DNA from: Stutzerimonas frequens
GTDB taxonomy: Bacteria > Pseudomonadota > Gammaproteobacteria > Pseudomonadales > Pseudomonadaceae
Assembly (NCBI RefSeq): GCF_024448335.1
Contig: NZ_JAMOHM010000002.1
Location: forward strand, 1 to 64,000
DNA length: 64,000 bases
Direction: 5' to 3'
The position numbers and the translations under genes were made by a program. The notes under the pieces are model-generated. The model had not been told where the DNA came from. It worked only from the letters and a program-made list of their open reading frames with translations, and did not search any database. This document shows, piece after piece, positions 25,942 through 34,665 of this stretch (the stretch's first letter is position 1; each line of letters starts with the position of its first letter).

Positions 25942-26679
25942 ATGAGCGCAAAAGTCTGGCTGGTAGGCGCCGGCCCCGGCGACCCGGAACTGCTGACCCT
26001 CAAGGCCGTGCGCGCGCTGGGCGAGGCACAGGTGGTGATGATCGATGACCTGGTCAATCCCGCCGTGCTCGAACATTGCCCCAACGCTCGCATCATCCCG
26101 GTGGGCAAGCGCGGCGGCTGCCGTTCCACGCCGCAGGCCTTCATCCACCGGCTGATGCTGCGCTACGCCCGTCAGGGCAAGTGTGTGGTGCGCCTCAAGG
26201 GTGGCGATCCGTGCATCTTCGGCCGTGGCGGCGAGGAGGCCGAATGGCTGGCGGCACGCGGCATCGAGGTCGAACTGGTCAACGGCATCACCGCCGGCCT
26301 GGCCGGCGCCACGCAATGCGGCATCTCGCTGACCCAGCGCGGCGTGGCCCGCGGCGTCACCCTGGTCACGGCGCACACGCTCGATGACAGCAGCCCGGAA
26401 TGGCAGGCGCTGGCAAAAAGCGGCACCACGCTGGTGGTGTACATGGGTGTCAGCAAGCTGGAGCAGGTGCAGGTCGGGCTGCTGGAAGGTGGGCTTGCCG
26501 CTTCGACGCCAGTGGCGATGATCGAGAACGCTTCGCTGCCGCAGCAACGCGAATGCCGTTCGAGCCTCGCCGACATGTGCCGAGATGCCCTGACCTTCAA
26601 GCTGAAGAGCCCGGCCATTCTGGTGATCGGCGAAGTCGCCGCGCAGGCTGCGTTCCAGGCGGTAAGCCAGAGCGCCTGA
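25942..26679 (+). CDS. cobA: Uroporphyrinogen-III C-methyltransferase (SUMT)
   Basis: A 245-residue SAM-dependent enzyme that methylates uroporphyrinogen III at C2 and C7 to give precorrin-2, the first step to the siroheme of NirB. Diagnostic motifs: VGAGPGDPELLTLKA at the N-terminus, VVRLKGGDPCIFGRGGEE near 85-102, and GITAGLAGA near 118-126. It has no CysG-type dehydrogenase/ferrochelatase extension. Last gene of the nirB operon, 25 nt after the reductase and followed by a strong terminator. Confidence 0.94.
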   Translation: MSAKVWLVGAGPGDPELLTLKAVRALGEAQVVMIDDLVNPAVLEHCPNARIIPVGKRGGCRSTPQAFIHRLMLRYARQGKCVVRLKGGDPCIFGRGGEEAEWLAARGIEVELVNGITAGLAGATQCGISLTQRGVARGVTLVTAHTLDDSSPEWQALAKSGTTLVVYMGVSKLEQVQVGLLEGGLAASTPVAMIENASLPQQRECRSSLADMCRDALTFKLKSPAILVIGEVAAQAAFQAVSQSA

Positions 26680-26710
26680 GCGTAGCTGTCATGCGTAAGA
26701 AACCCATAAA

Positions 26711-26738
26711 AAAACCGCGGCCCCAGGGCCGCGGTTTT
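26711..26738. terminator. Bidirectional terminator between cobA and MMPL gene
   Basis: Perfect hairpin CCGCGGCCC-CA-GGGCCGCGG (26715-26734), flanked by AAAA and TTTT so that it has a U tract on either strand. It closes the nirB operon (+) and the convergent MMPL gene (-). Confidence 0.9.
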
Positions 26739-26754
26739 CGTTACGGCGTGATCA

Positions 26755-29109
26755 TCACGCCTTCTGACGCAGCTTCTCCGGCTTGATCAGGAAGCGAGCC
26801 AGAGCCGGCAGCAGCCAGATCGCCCCGACCATGTTCCAGAGGAACATGAAGGTCAGCATCAGACCCATGTCGGCCTGGAACTTGATCGCCGAGAACACCC
26901 AGGTCACCACACCGATCGCCAGGCAGACGCCGGTGAAGATCACCGCCTTGCCGGTGGACTTCAGGGTCTGGTAGTAGGCCTCCTGCAGGGTCAGCCCCTG
27001 ACGCAGGAAGGATTCCAGGCGGCTGTAGATGTAGATGCCGTAGTCCACACCGATACCCACGCCCAGCGCGATCACCGGCAGCGTGGCGACCTTCACGCCG
27101 ATGCCCATGAAGGCCATCAGCGCGTTGCCGAGGATCGAGGTCAGCACCAGCGGCAGGATCACGCAGAGCGTCGCGGCCAGCGAGCGGAAGGTCAGCAGGC
27201 ACATGATGCTTACGGCCAGGTAGACGGCGATCAGCATGGTGGTTTCCGATGCCGCGATCACCTCGTTGGTCGCCGCCTCGATCCCTGCGTTGCCGGCTGC
27301 CAGTACGAACTCCAGGCCCTCGCGGTTGTTCTCCTCGGCGAAGTCCTTGGCCGCGGCGACCACATGCTCCAGCGTCTCGGCCTTGTGGTCGTTGAGGAAC
27401 ACCAGTACCGGCGCCAGCGAGCAGTCGCTGTTGTACATCCCTTCAGCACGGGCGATGGAGTTGTTCAGCACATGCTGGTTACGCGACAGCGTCTCCCATT
27501 TCAGGCTGCCCTCGTTCATGCCCTTGATGCCCTGGCGCGCCACCGAGACCATCGACACCGCCGACTGCACGCCCTCGGTGTTCTGCATCTTCCACATCAG
27601 CTCGTCCATGGCGGCGAGCGTGTCGTAGTGCGAGCAACCTTCCGGCGCGGTCTTGACCATCACCACCAGCACGTCGGAGCTGGTCGAGTAGTTGCGGATG
27701 ACGAAGTCGTTGTCCAGGTTGTAGCGCGAGTCCGGATGCAGCTCCGGTGCGCCCTGATCGAGGTCACCGATCTTCAGGTTCTGTCCGTACCAGAGACCAC
27801 CAACCAGGGCGACCACGGCAATGGTGATGGAAATCGGCGCCACTTTCGGGCTGGCGAAGTTCGACAGCGCGCGCCAGAAAGGATGATCGCGCGAGGCCTC
27901 TTCGCGGGCCTGCTTGATCGCCTTCTGGCTGATCCCCATGTAGGAGATCGCCACCGGCAGCAGGATCAGGTTGGTCAGGATGATCACCGCCACACCGAGC
28001 GAAGCGCCGATGGCCAGCTCGCGGATCACGCCGATATCGATCAGCAGAAGGGTGACGAAACCCACCGCATCGGACAGCAACGCCACCATTCCCGGAATGA
28101 AAAGCTGGCGGAACGCCATGCGTGCTGCCGTCACCGGATCTTCGGTATAGCCCGAAGCCATGGCGATCCCGTTGATCTTCTGCACGCCGTGGGAAATACC
28201 GATGGCGAATACCAGGAACGGCACCAGCATCGAATAGGGGTCTAGCCCGAAGCCGAGGGTATGCAGCAGGCCGAGCTGCCAGACCACCGCGATCAGCGTC
28301 GTGATCAGCACCGCGATGGTGCTCTTCAGGCAACGGGTGAACCACAGCAGCAGCACGAAGGTGATACCGATGGCGACGATGAAGAACAGCGCCACGCCAA
28401 CCAGCCCGTCAATCAGGTCACCGACCTTCTTGGCGAAGCCGATGATGTGCACCTTCACGTTAGGGTTCTGTGCCTGGTACTTCTCGCGGATCTTCTCTTC
28501 CAGCTCGTGGGAGAACTTCTGGTAGTCCAGTTTGATCTGCCGGCTCTGGTCTTCCGGGTCCGGGTAGGACTCCAGCAGCGGCACATCGATGATGCTCGAC
28601 TTGAAGTTGTTCGCCACCAGACGGCCGATCTGGCCGGACTTGAGGATGTTGTCGCGAAGGTCATCCAGGCTTTCGGGCGAGCCGTCGTAGGTCTGCGGGA
28701 TCACTTCGCCGCCAGCGAAGCCCTCCTCGGTAACCTCGGTCCAGCGCACGCTCGGGCTCCACAACGACTTCATGTTCGAGCGGTCGACGCCGTGGATGTA
28801 GAACACCTCGTCATGGATCTGCCGCAGCGTCTCCATGTACTCCTTGGAGAAGATGTCGCCCTCCACCGCTTCCACCGAAATCCGCACGGTGTTGCCGAGG
28901 TTGGCCAGGTCGTTCTGGTGCTCGAGCATCTTCTGAATGTACGGATGCCCCAGCGGAATCATCTTCTCGAAGCTGGTCTGCGGCCGAACCTGGGCCGCCT
29001 GATAAAACAGGAACGCGCTGATCAGCAGGCAGAGTACGACGACTGCCGGCCGGTTATTGAATATCAGGCGTTCGAGAAACGACGCCGGCTTCTGGTGGTG
29101 CTTGGTCAT
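26755..29109 (-). CDS. MMPL/RND-superfamily transporter
   Basis: A 784-residue inner-membrane protein with about 12 membrane helices in two halves, each following a large periplasmic loop, the RND/MMPL plan. Proton-relay candidates lie in LSDAVGFVTLLLID (first half) and GVGIGVDYGIYIYSRL (second half). It lacks the length of an AcrB pump and has no adjacent membrane-fusion or TolC genes. MMPL proteins typically move lipids or hydrophobic molecules to the outer envelope; the cargo here is unknown. It follows the YCF48-like gene by 16 nt and is probably cotranscribed. Start MTKHHQKPASFLERL at 29109 preferred over an upstream GTG-type start. Confidence 0.88.
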   Translation of the reverse strand: MTKHHQKPASFLERLIFNNRPAVVVLCLLISAFLFYQAAQVRPQTSFEKMIPLGHPYIQKMLEHQNDLANLGNTVRISVEAVEGDIFSKEYMETLRQIHDEVFYIHGVDRSNMKSLWSPSVRWTEVTEEGFAGGEVIPQTYDGSPESLDDLRDNILKSGQIGRLVANNFKSSIIDVPLLESYPDPEDQSRQIKLDYQKFSHELEEKIREKYQAQNPNVKVHIIGFAKKVGDLIDGLVGVALFFIVAIGITFVLLLWFTRCLKSTIAVLITTLIAVVWQLGLLHTLGFGLDPYSMLVPFLVFAIGISHGVQKINGIAMASGYTEDPVTAARMAFRQLFIPGMVALLSDAVGFVTLLLIDIGVIRELAIGASLGVAVIILTNLILLPVAISYMGISQKAIKQAREEASRDHPFWRALSNFASPKVAPISITIAVVALVGGLWYGQNLKIGDLDQGAPELHPDSRYNLDNDFVIRNYSTSSDVLVVMVKTAPEGCSHYDTLAAMDELMWKMQNTEGVQSAVSMVSVARQGIKGMNEGSLKWETLSRNQHVLNNSIARAEGMYNSDCSLAPVLVFLNDHKAETLEHVVAAAKDFAEENNREGLEFVLAAGNAGIEAATNEVIAASETTMLIAVYLAVSIMCLLTFRSLAATLCVILPLVLTSILGNALMAFMGIGVKVATLPVIALGVGIGVDYGIYIYSRLESFLRQGLTLQEAYYQTLKSTGKAVIFTGVCLAIGVVTWVFSAIKFQADMGLMLTFMFLWNMVGAIWLLPALARFLIKPEKLRQKA

Positions 29110-29125
29110 GCAGACTCTCCCGGCT

Positions 29126-30217
29126 TTATTGTTGTGTGGCCAGATCCGCGCCCGATGGCGAGGCGATGCGAACACCACCCTGCCCTACCAGGATCAGGTT
29201 GCCTTGGGAATCGGAGGTGACACCCGACAGCGAACGGCGGTCGGGGCGATTGAACAGCTTGAAGCTACGGCCCTGATCGTCGCTGGTGAGTACCGCGCCG
29301 CCGTGACCGACCACCACGATGCGCCCATCGCGCAGCAGGTTGCCGTCGGCCAGCCCGGACTCCAGTACATTGCCGTTGCCGTTGACGAGCTCGATGCCTT
29401 CCCAGCTGTCGCCGAAGTCGATGGAGCGGAACAGGTGGCCGCGCAGCCCAAAGGCAACCACGACCCCCGGTTCCGAACCACTGACCACCCCGAAGAAAGA
29501 CCCCTGATACGGCGACTCGACGCGCTCCCAGGTTTCGCCGAGATCGGAGGAGCGGAACATGCCGCCCAGTTCGCCAACCACGAACAGGCCCGAGCCCTGG
29601 ATATGGGCGATGGCGTTCAGGTGGTAACCGTCCTCGTTGTCGAGGCGCTCACTGATGTCCTCCCAGCTCTGCCCGCCATCGATGGTTTCGAGCAGCGCGC
29701 CGTAGGCGCCTACCGCAATGCCGTGCTGGGTGTCTTCGAACCAGACGTCCAGCAAGGGGGCTTCACGTTCGCGATCCTCGTACTGCACCGTCCAGCTCTC
29801 ACCGCCGTCGGCGGTAGCCAGGATCAGCGCGTCGTGGCCCACCGCCCAGCCGTGCTTGTCGTCGACGAAGTCGATAGCGGTCAGCAGCTGGCGCGTCGGC
29901 ACCTTGGCCTGCGTCCAGCTGGCACCGTCGTCATCGGAATAGAGAATGTGGCCCCGATCGCCCGCGGCAACGAGGCGTTCACCAGCCTGGGCGATGTCGA
30001 GCAGAAGATTGGATACGGCTTTCGCCGACTCGATGGAGTAGCGGGTCTGGCCATCGGTAGCGGCCTGGACTGGTGCCGCTGCTGCCAGCAACAGGAGCGA
30101 AACGGCGCCGCACAGTGAAAGCATGCCGGCAACCGATGAGTGAAGACGCGACGCCCTCGCCTGGCTTGGAACCTCGGCGCGGCCGGATAGTGTGCGCCGC
30201 TGAACGGGCTCACTCAT
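29126..30217 (-). CDS. YCF48-like beta-propeller protein, exported
   Basis: A 363-residue protein with a long signal region (hydrophobic core about residues 34-50, cleavage likely after VQA) and at least six BNR/Asp-box repeats, such as YSDDDGASWTQ, ATADGGESWTV, ETIDGGQSWED, RSSDLGETWER, RSIDFGDSWEG and TSDDQGRSF. It should form a periplasmic beta-propeller related to the photosystem assembly factor Ycf48. In proteobacteria this family is found beside RND/MMPL exporters, often with DUF1302/DUF1329 genes, which are absent here. Likely an assembly or cargo-binding partner of the downstream transporter. GGGGG ribosome site before ATG 30217. Confidence 0.85.
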   Translation of the reverse strand: MSEPVQRRTLSGRAEVPSQARASRLHSSVAGMLSLCGAVSLLLLAAAAPVQAATDGQTRYSIESAKAVSNLLLDIAQAGERLVAAGDRGHILYSDDDGASWTQAKVPTRQLLTAIDFVDDKHGWAVGHDALILATADGGESWTVQYEDREREAPLLDVWFEDTQHGIAVGAYGALLETIDGGQSWEDISERLDNEDGYHLNAIAHIQGSGLFVVGELGGMFRSSDLGETWERVESPYQGSFFGVVSGSEPGVVVAFGLRGHLFRSIDFGDSWEGIELVNGNGNVLESGLADGNLLRDGRIVVVGHGGAVLTSDDQGRSFKLFNRPDRRSLSGVTSDSQGNLILVGQGGVRIASPSGADLATQQ

Positions 30218-30499
30218 ACATACCCCCTTTATTCTTATTAGGTAAGGCCTGAGATACAGGCGCAGCCATCCTAGCCAGCTTCCGCGGGCAGGCACAATTG
30301 GCCGGACGTTATGAATTGTTAACTCTCACGCAATGATTGACGCATGATCAGCCAGGCTGATTGGGCCAGTGGCCAGTATGACCAGCCGCCTCGTTCGCAC
30401 GTGCAGTGACGATCCGACGCAAGGCGCCAGTGGATGGTCACGATACGCAGGAAGGCTTGTTCTTCTGGATAGCGCCTGGGAACAGGCTCTCGTGAAAGA
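30218..30499. other. Intergenic region with an operator-like inverted repeat
   Basis: No credible coding region. It holds a near-perfect inverted repeat ATCAGCC-A-GGCTGAT at 30347-30361, about 130 bp upstream of the YCF48-like start, possibly a regulator site. The rest has no recognisable motif. Confidence 0.35.
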
Positions 30500-30528
30500 A
30501 AGGCCGATCGCATTGCACGATCGGCCTT
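30500..30528 (-). terminator. pepN terminator
   Basis: 11-bp perfect stem AAGGCCGATCG (30500-30510) / CGATCGGCCTT (30518-30528) with a 7-nt loop. On the minus strand it is followed by CTTTC, seven nt after the pepN stop. Confidence 0.8.
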
Positions 30529-30534
30529 GTCGAA

Positions 30535-33195
30535 TCAGGCGAGGCTCTTGCTCACCACTTCGTAGACATCGCTGGACAGCTCTCCGGATGCAAGGATGCG
30601 CTCCAGCTCGCCCTTCATCAGCGCCTGGCGAGCGCTGTCGTATTTGCGCCAGCGGGTCAGCGGTGCCAGCAGGCGCGAGGCGATCTGCGGGTTCAACGCG
30701 TTGAGGGTGATGACCTGGTCGGCGAGGAAGCGGTATCCGGCGCCATCGGCGCGGTGGAAGTTGACCAGGTTCTGGTTGGCGAAGGCGCCGATCAACGCAC
30801 GCACCTTGTTCGGGTTCTTCAGGGTGAACGCCGGGTGCTGCATCAGCGTCTGCACCCGCTCCAGCCCACCGGGCAACGGGTTGCCGGCCTGAACGCTGAA
30901 CCACTGATCCATGACCAGCGGGTTGTCCTTGAAGTGCTCGGCGAAAGCCTGCAGAGCCTTGTCGCGCTCGGCCTCGAACGGCGAGTTGACCAGCACGGCC
31001 AGTGCGGTCAGGCGCTCGGTCATGTTGTCGGCCTGCTCGAACTGTTCCAGGCAGGCTTCCACGACTTCGGTTTTTTCGCTCAGCATCAGGTACGACAATG
31101 CGATGTTCTGCAGGGCGCGCCGGGCGAAATGTTCGGCCGAGGCGACATAGGGCGTGTTGCGCGAGGTTTCGCGATTGGCCTGGTAGCGCTGCCACAGCGG
31201 CTCGAACAGCGCGTCGGCGATGCGCTTGCGGGCGAACTCACGGGCGGCATGGATGGCGTCCACGTCCGCCACTTCGCTGATCTCAGCCAGGTAGGCTTCA
31301 CCCGGCAGCGAGAGCATCTCGGCGACCATCGCCGCGTCCAGCTCATCGTTCTGCAGCACGGTGCGCAGCGCGGAAATCAGGCGCTCGTCCATCGTCAGCG
31401 CTTCACCGCACTGATGCTGACCGATCAGCTCCTGCAGCACCTGCACCGACAACTGCTGACCCGCTTCCCAGCGGTTGAAGCCATCGGAGTCGTGCTGCAT
31501 GAGGAACATCAGCTGGTCACGGTTGTACGGATAGTCCAGCTTTACCGGCGCGGAGAAGCCACGCAGCAGCGATGGCAGCGGGCGCTCGGCGACGTCGACG
31601 AAGGTGAAGGTCTGTTCGGCTTCGGTCACCGCCAGCACGCGGCTGGTCCCGACGGCGGAGGCTTCACCGTCCAGACGCAGCGGCATGTCCGAACCATCGG
31701 CGGCGAGCAGGCCCAGCGCCACCGGGATCACGAACGGCTCCTTGGTCGGCTGGCCCGGTGTCGGCGGGCAACTCTGGCGGAAGGTCAGGCGGTAGGTCTT
31801 CGCCGCCTCGTCGTATTGCTCGCTGACGGCCAGACGCGGCGTGCCGGACTGGCTGTACCAGCGCTTGAACTGGGTCAGATCGGCACCGTTGGCGTCTTCC
31901 ATGGCTTTGACGAAATCGTCGACCGTCACGGCCTGGCCGTCATGGCGTTCGAAATAGAGGTCGCTGCCCTTGCGGAAGCCTTCTTCACCCAGCAGCGTCT
32001 GGATCATGCGCACCACTTCGGCACCCTTCTCGTAGACGGTCAGGGTGTAGAAGTTGGAAATCTCGATAAAGGATTCCGGGCGCACCGAGTGCGCCATGGG
32101 GCCGGCATCCTCGGCGAACTGATGAGTGCGCAGGTAGGCGACATCCTCGATGCGCTTGACTGTCGCCGAGTTCATGTCGGCGCTGAACTGCGAATCGCGG
32201 AAGACGGTGAAGCCTTCCTTGAGCGACAGCTGGAACCAGTCGCGACAGGTCACGCGATTGCCCGACCAGTTGTGGAAGTATTCGTGGGCGACGATGGCCT
32301 CGACGCGCTGGTGTGCGGCATCGGTCGCGGTTTCGGCGCGGGCCAGCACGGCGCTGGAGTTGAAGATATTGAGGCCCTTGTTCTCCATGGCGCCCATGTT
32401 GAAATCGTTGACCGCGACGATCATGAAGATGTCCAGGTCGTACTCGCGACCATAGGCCTCTTCGTCCCACTTCATCGACTTCTTCAGGCTGTCCATGGCG
32501 TGCTGGCACTTGTCGATATTTTCCGGCTCGACGTAGATGCGCAGCGCCACGTTGCGCCCACTCATGGTGGTGAAGCTGTCTTCGACGCACCAGAGATCAC
32601 CGGCCACCAGGGCGAACAGATAGGCCGGCTTCTTGAACGGGTCTTCCCAGGTCGCCCAGTGGCGGCCGTTTTCTTCGCTGCCGCTGGCAATCGGGTTGCC
32701 GTTGGAGAGCAGCACCGGGTAGGCCTTCTGTTCAGCGCTCACCGTGGTAGTGAACTTGCTCATCACGTCCGGGCGGTCGAGGTAGTAGGTGATCTTGCGA
32801 AAGCCCTCGGCCTCGCACTGGGTGCAGAACATGCTGCCGGACTTGTACAGCCCTTCCAGCGCTGTGTTGGTTTCCGGGTGGATCACCACCGAGCTGTCGA
32901 TGACGAAGCTGTCGCTGTCCGGCTGCAGGGTCAGGCAATCTTCGCTGATCTGGTAGTCGCCCAGGCCCAGCGCGCGGTCGTTCAGCGCAATGGACAGCAG
33001 CTCGAGCTCCTGGCCGTGCAGCTCCAGCGGCGGCAGCTTGCCGGCCGGACGCTCGGGATTGCGGCGCATCACCAATTGGGTGTGCACCAGGGTGCGGTCC
33101 TCGTACAGCTCGAAGGTCAGATGGGTTTCATCGATCAGGTACTCGGGGGCCTGGTAATCCTTCAGATGAATGACTTTCGGTTGTTCGGTACGCAT
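30535..33195 (-). CDS. pepN: Aminopeptidase N
   Basis: An 886-residue M1 zinc aminopeptidase of the E. coli PepN type, trimming N-terminal residues from cytoplasmic peptides. The exopeptidase motif GAMEN, zinc motif HEYFH with the downstream Glu in SLKEGFTVFRD, and NWSGNRVTCRDW are all intact. Length is typical. Monocistronic, with its own terminator. Start at 33195 (MRTEQPKVIHLKDY) matches the family. Confidence 0.95.
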   Translation of the reverse strand: MRTEQPKVIHLKDYQAPEYLIDETHLTFELYEDRTLVHTQLVMRRNPERPAGKLPPLELHGQELELLSIALNDRALGLGDYQISEDCLTLQPDSDSFVIDSSVVIHPETNTALEGLYKSGSMFCTQCEAEGFRKITYYLDRPDVMSKFTTTVSAEQKAYPVLLSNGNPIASGSEENGRHWATWEDPFKKPAYLFALVAGDLWCVEDSFTTMSGRNVALRIYVEPENIDKCQHAMDSLKKSMKWDEEAYGREYDLDIFMIVAVNDFNMGAMENKGLNIFNSSAVLARAETATDAAHQRVEAIVAHEYFHNWSGNRVTCRDWFQLSLKEGFTVFRDSQFSADMNSATVKRIEDVAYLRTHQFAEDAGPMAHSVRPESFIEISNFYTLTVYEKGAEVVRMIQTLLGEEGFRKGSDLYFERHDGQAVTVDDFVKAMEDANGADLTQFKRWYSQSGTPRLAVSEQYDEAAKTYRLTFRQSCPPTPGQPTKEPFVIPVALGLLAADGSDMPLRLDGEASAVGTSRVLAVTEAEQTFTFVDVAERPLPSLLRGFSAPVKLDYPYNRDQLMFLMQHDSDGFNRWEAGQQLSVQVLQELIGQHQCGEALTMDERLISALRTVLQNDELDAAMVAEMLSLPGEAYLAEISEVADVDAIHAAREFARKRIADALFEPLWQRYQANRETSRNTPYVASAEHFARRALQNIALSYLMLSEKTEVVEACLEQFEQADNMTERLTALAVLVNSPFEAERDKALQAFAEHFKDNPLVMDQWFSVQAGNPLPGGLERVQTLMQHPAFTLKNPNKVRALIGAFANQNLVNFHRADGAGYRFLADQVITLNALNPQIASRLLAPLTRWRKYDSARQALMKGELERILASGELSSDVYEVVSKSLA

Positions 33196-33314
33196 GGAAA
33201 CCTCGTCGACTGAGCTTCAAGCGGCACGCTTCAAGCGGGAATATGGCGATGGTGCCAGCCCGGGGAACCCGGGCTGCGAGTGAGTTCGAGCTTAGCGTCT
33301 GTCGCGGCGGACTT

Positions 33315-33480
33315 GTAGGGTGGAAAACGGCGCAGCCTTTTCCACGCGATTGCCCTGGCCGCTCATCCTTGAGTTGGCAACCCTTAGCGCCGTAGGGTGG
33401 ATGTCGCTTCCTGCATCCACCGTATGCACTCACTGTGTCCTGCCCTGCGTTGGACAAGGCTGCGCCATTATCCACCCTAC
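33315..33480. repeat. Intergenic repeat with GTAGGGTGGA ends
   Basis: GTAGGGTGGA occurs at 33315-33324 and 33392-33401, and its inverse TCCACCCTAC at 33471-33480, so the element is bounded by inverted 10-mers with an internal direct copy. It fills the pepN/DUF2797 gap and touches the DUF2797 stop. Such GTAGGGTGGA-type units are a recurrent intergenic repeat in this bacterial group to my knowledge; copy number elsewhere cannot be seen here. Confidence 0.55.
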
Positions 33481-34316
33481 GCAGCGGCGCTGGCGGCGAC
33501 CTGATAGGCGGTGAACTTGCGGATGTTGATCACGCCGGTATCGAGGATCAGGTATTGACCCTTGATGCCCAGCAGCGTGCCCTCAACCACCGGCGTCTTG
33601 TCCAGATCGAGACTGACGACCTTGGTCGGGTAGGCCTTCACGGGATAACGGATCTCCACCACCTCGGCATCGGCGACCGGCTGGATCGCCTGCAGGCCGT
33701 AGCGCTGCTGCAGATCCTGCAGCCCGACGGCGCAGGCATCGAAGATCCGCTCGCGCATCTCGATCAGGTCGATGGGCTCGGCGTCGCCCTTGAGCAGCGC
33801 GCGCCAGTTGGTGCGATCGGCGACCTGGCTGCGTAGCAGGTCTTCGACCATGCCCGATTGCTGACGGGTGGCGACCCGCATGATCGGCAGCGCCTGGCTC
33901 GCACCCTGGTCGAGCCAGCGGGTCGGCAGCTGGGTGGCGCGGGTGATGCCGACCTTGATGCCCGACGAGTTGGCCAGGTAGACCACATGGTCGGTCATGC
34001 AGAAGTCCATGCCCCATTGCGGATCACGGCAGGTGCCGAAGTCGTGGTGGCATTTTTCCGGGCTCATGATGCAGACGTCGCATTGCGGCAGCTTCTTGAA
34101 GCAGGGATAGCAGTAGCCCTGGCTGAAGCTCTTGTTGGTCTTGCGCCCGCAGTGGGTGCAGTGGATGGCACCCAGGTATTCCAGCCGAACCTGCCGACCG
34201 ATCAGCGGGTTGACCGGCACCAGCCCTTCGCCGAGGCGAAAGGCGTACTGCACAGGCACGCCCGATTCGAGCTGAACCGACATCTTCTCCAGCGCGCCAC
34301 GTCCGAGCTCCAGCAT
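33477..34316 (-). CDS. DUF2797 family Cys-rich protein
   Basis: A 279-residue protein of the DUF2797 family. The N-terminal part has many paired Cys/His (CTHCGRKT, GYCYPCFKKLPQCDVC, KCHHDFGTC, DFC), likely binding zinc. It is followed by VVYLANSSGIKVGIT and a downstream RWLDQGA, which resemble the first strands and Arg of a GIY-YIG nuclease fold; that resemblance is my inference. The ATG overlaps the stop of the DUF1315 gene (TGATG), so the two are coupled. Start at 34316 (MLELGRGALEKMSVQ). Function unknown. Confidence 0.8.
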   Translation of the reverse strand: MLELGRGALEKMSVQLESGVPVQYAFRLGEGLVPVNPLIGRQVRLEYLGAIHCTHCGRKTNKSFSQGYCYPCFKKLPQCDVCIMSPEKCHHDFGTCRDPQWGMDFCMTDHVVYLANSSGIKVGITRATQLPTRWLDQGASQALPIMRVATRQQSGMVEDLLRSQVADRTNWRALLKGDAEPIDLIEMRERIFDACAVGLQDLQQRYGLQAIQPVADAEVVEIRYPVKAYPTKVVSLDLDKTPVVEGTLLGIKGQYLILDTGVINIRKFTAYQVAASAAA

Positions 34317-34594
34317 CAGTGGCGGGTTCCGGAAGCCGGTGCGAACAGGCTGGTGTCGATGGAGGCCTCGGCCTTCTTGCTCTTGGAGCCGCATTCCTGG
34401 CCACCCATGTAGCCGGTGCGCTCTTCCTCAGGAAGATTCTTCATCTCCCAGGCGATCACCGCCTGCATGCAGGTTTCCTTCTGCTCGGGGGTCAGCTTGC
34501 GGCCGTCAGCCCATTTGCCCAGTTCGAGGGCCTGCTTGAGGCTCGCGTAGATTTCGGGGGTGATGTTTTCGGCGGTTTGGATAAAGGTCGACAT
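34316..34594 (-). CDS. DUF1315 (YeaC-like) small protein
   Basis: A 92-residue cytoplasmic protein of the YeaC/DUF1315 family, with the conserved GKWADGRKLTPEQKETCMQAVIAWE region at about 26-50. No known function. Its stop shares a base with the DUF2797 start. Confidence 0.82.
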   Translation of the reverse strand: MSTFIQTAENITPEIYASLKQALELGKWADGRKLTPEQKETCMQAVIAWEMKNLPEEERTGYMGGQECGSKSKKAEASIDTSLFAPASGTRH

Positions 34595-34629
34595 GGCCAG
34601 CTCCGGGGGAAACGAGCGGCCATTCTACC

Positions 34630-34664
34630 GGGCTGTCGCGCTTTAGGGAAAAGCGCGACAGCCC
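34630..34664. other. 15-bp perfect hairpin between rhomboid and DUF1315
   Basis: GGGCTGTCGCGCTTT (34630-34644) pairs with AAAGCGCGACAGCCC (34650-34664) around a 5-nt loop. It follows the rhomboid stop by two bases, but no long U tract follows on either strand, so it may be a weak terminator or an mRNA 3'-end stabiliser. Confidence 0.55.
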
Positions 34665-34665
34665 G

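Noticed and set aside
30754..33213. Plus-strand reading frame of 819 codons opposite pepN
   Set aside because: Shadow of pepN; no domain, and pepN motifs are complete on the other strand.
34630..34664. Strong hairpin as a classical terminator
   Set aside because: No U tract follows on either strand, so it is listed only as a hairpin.
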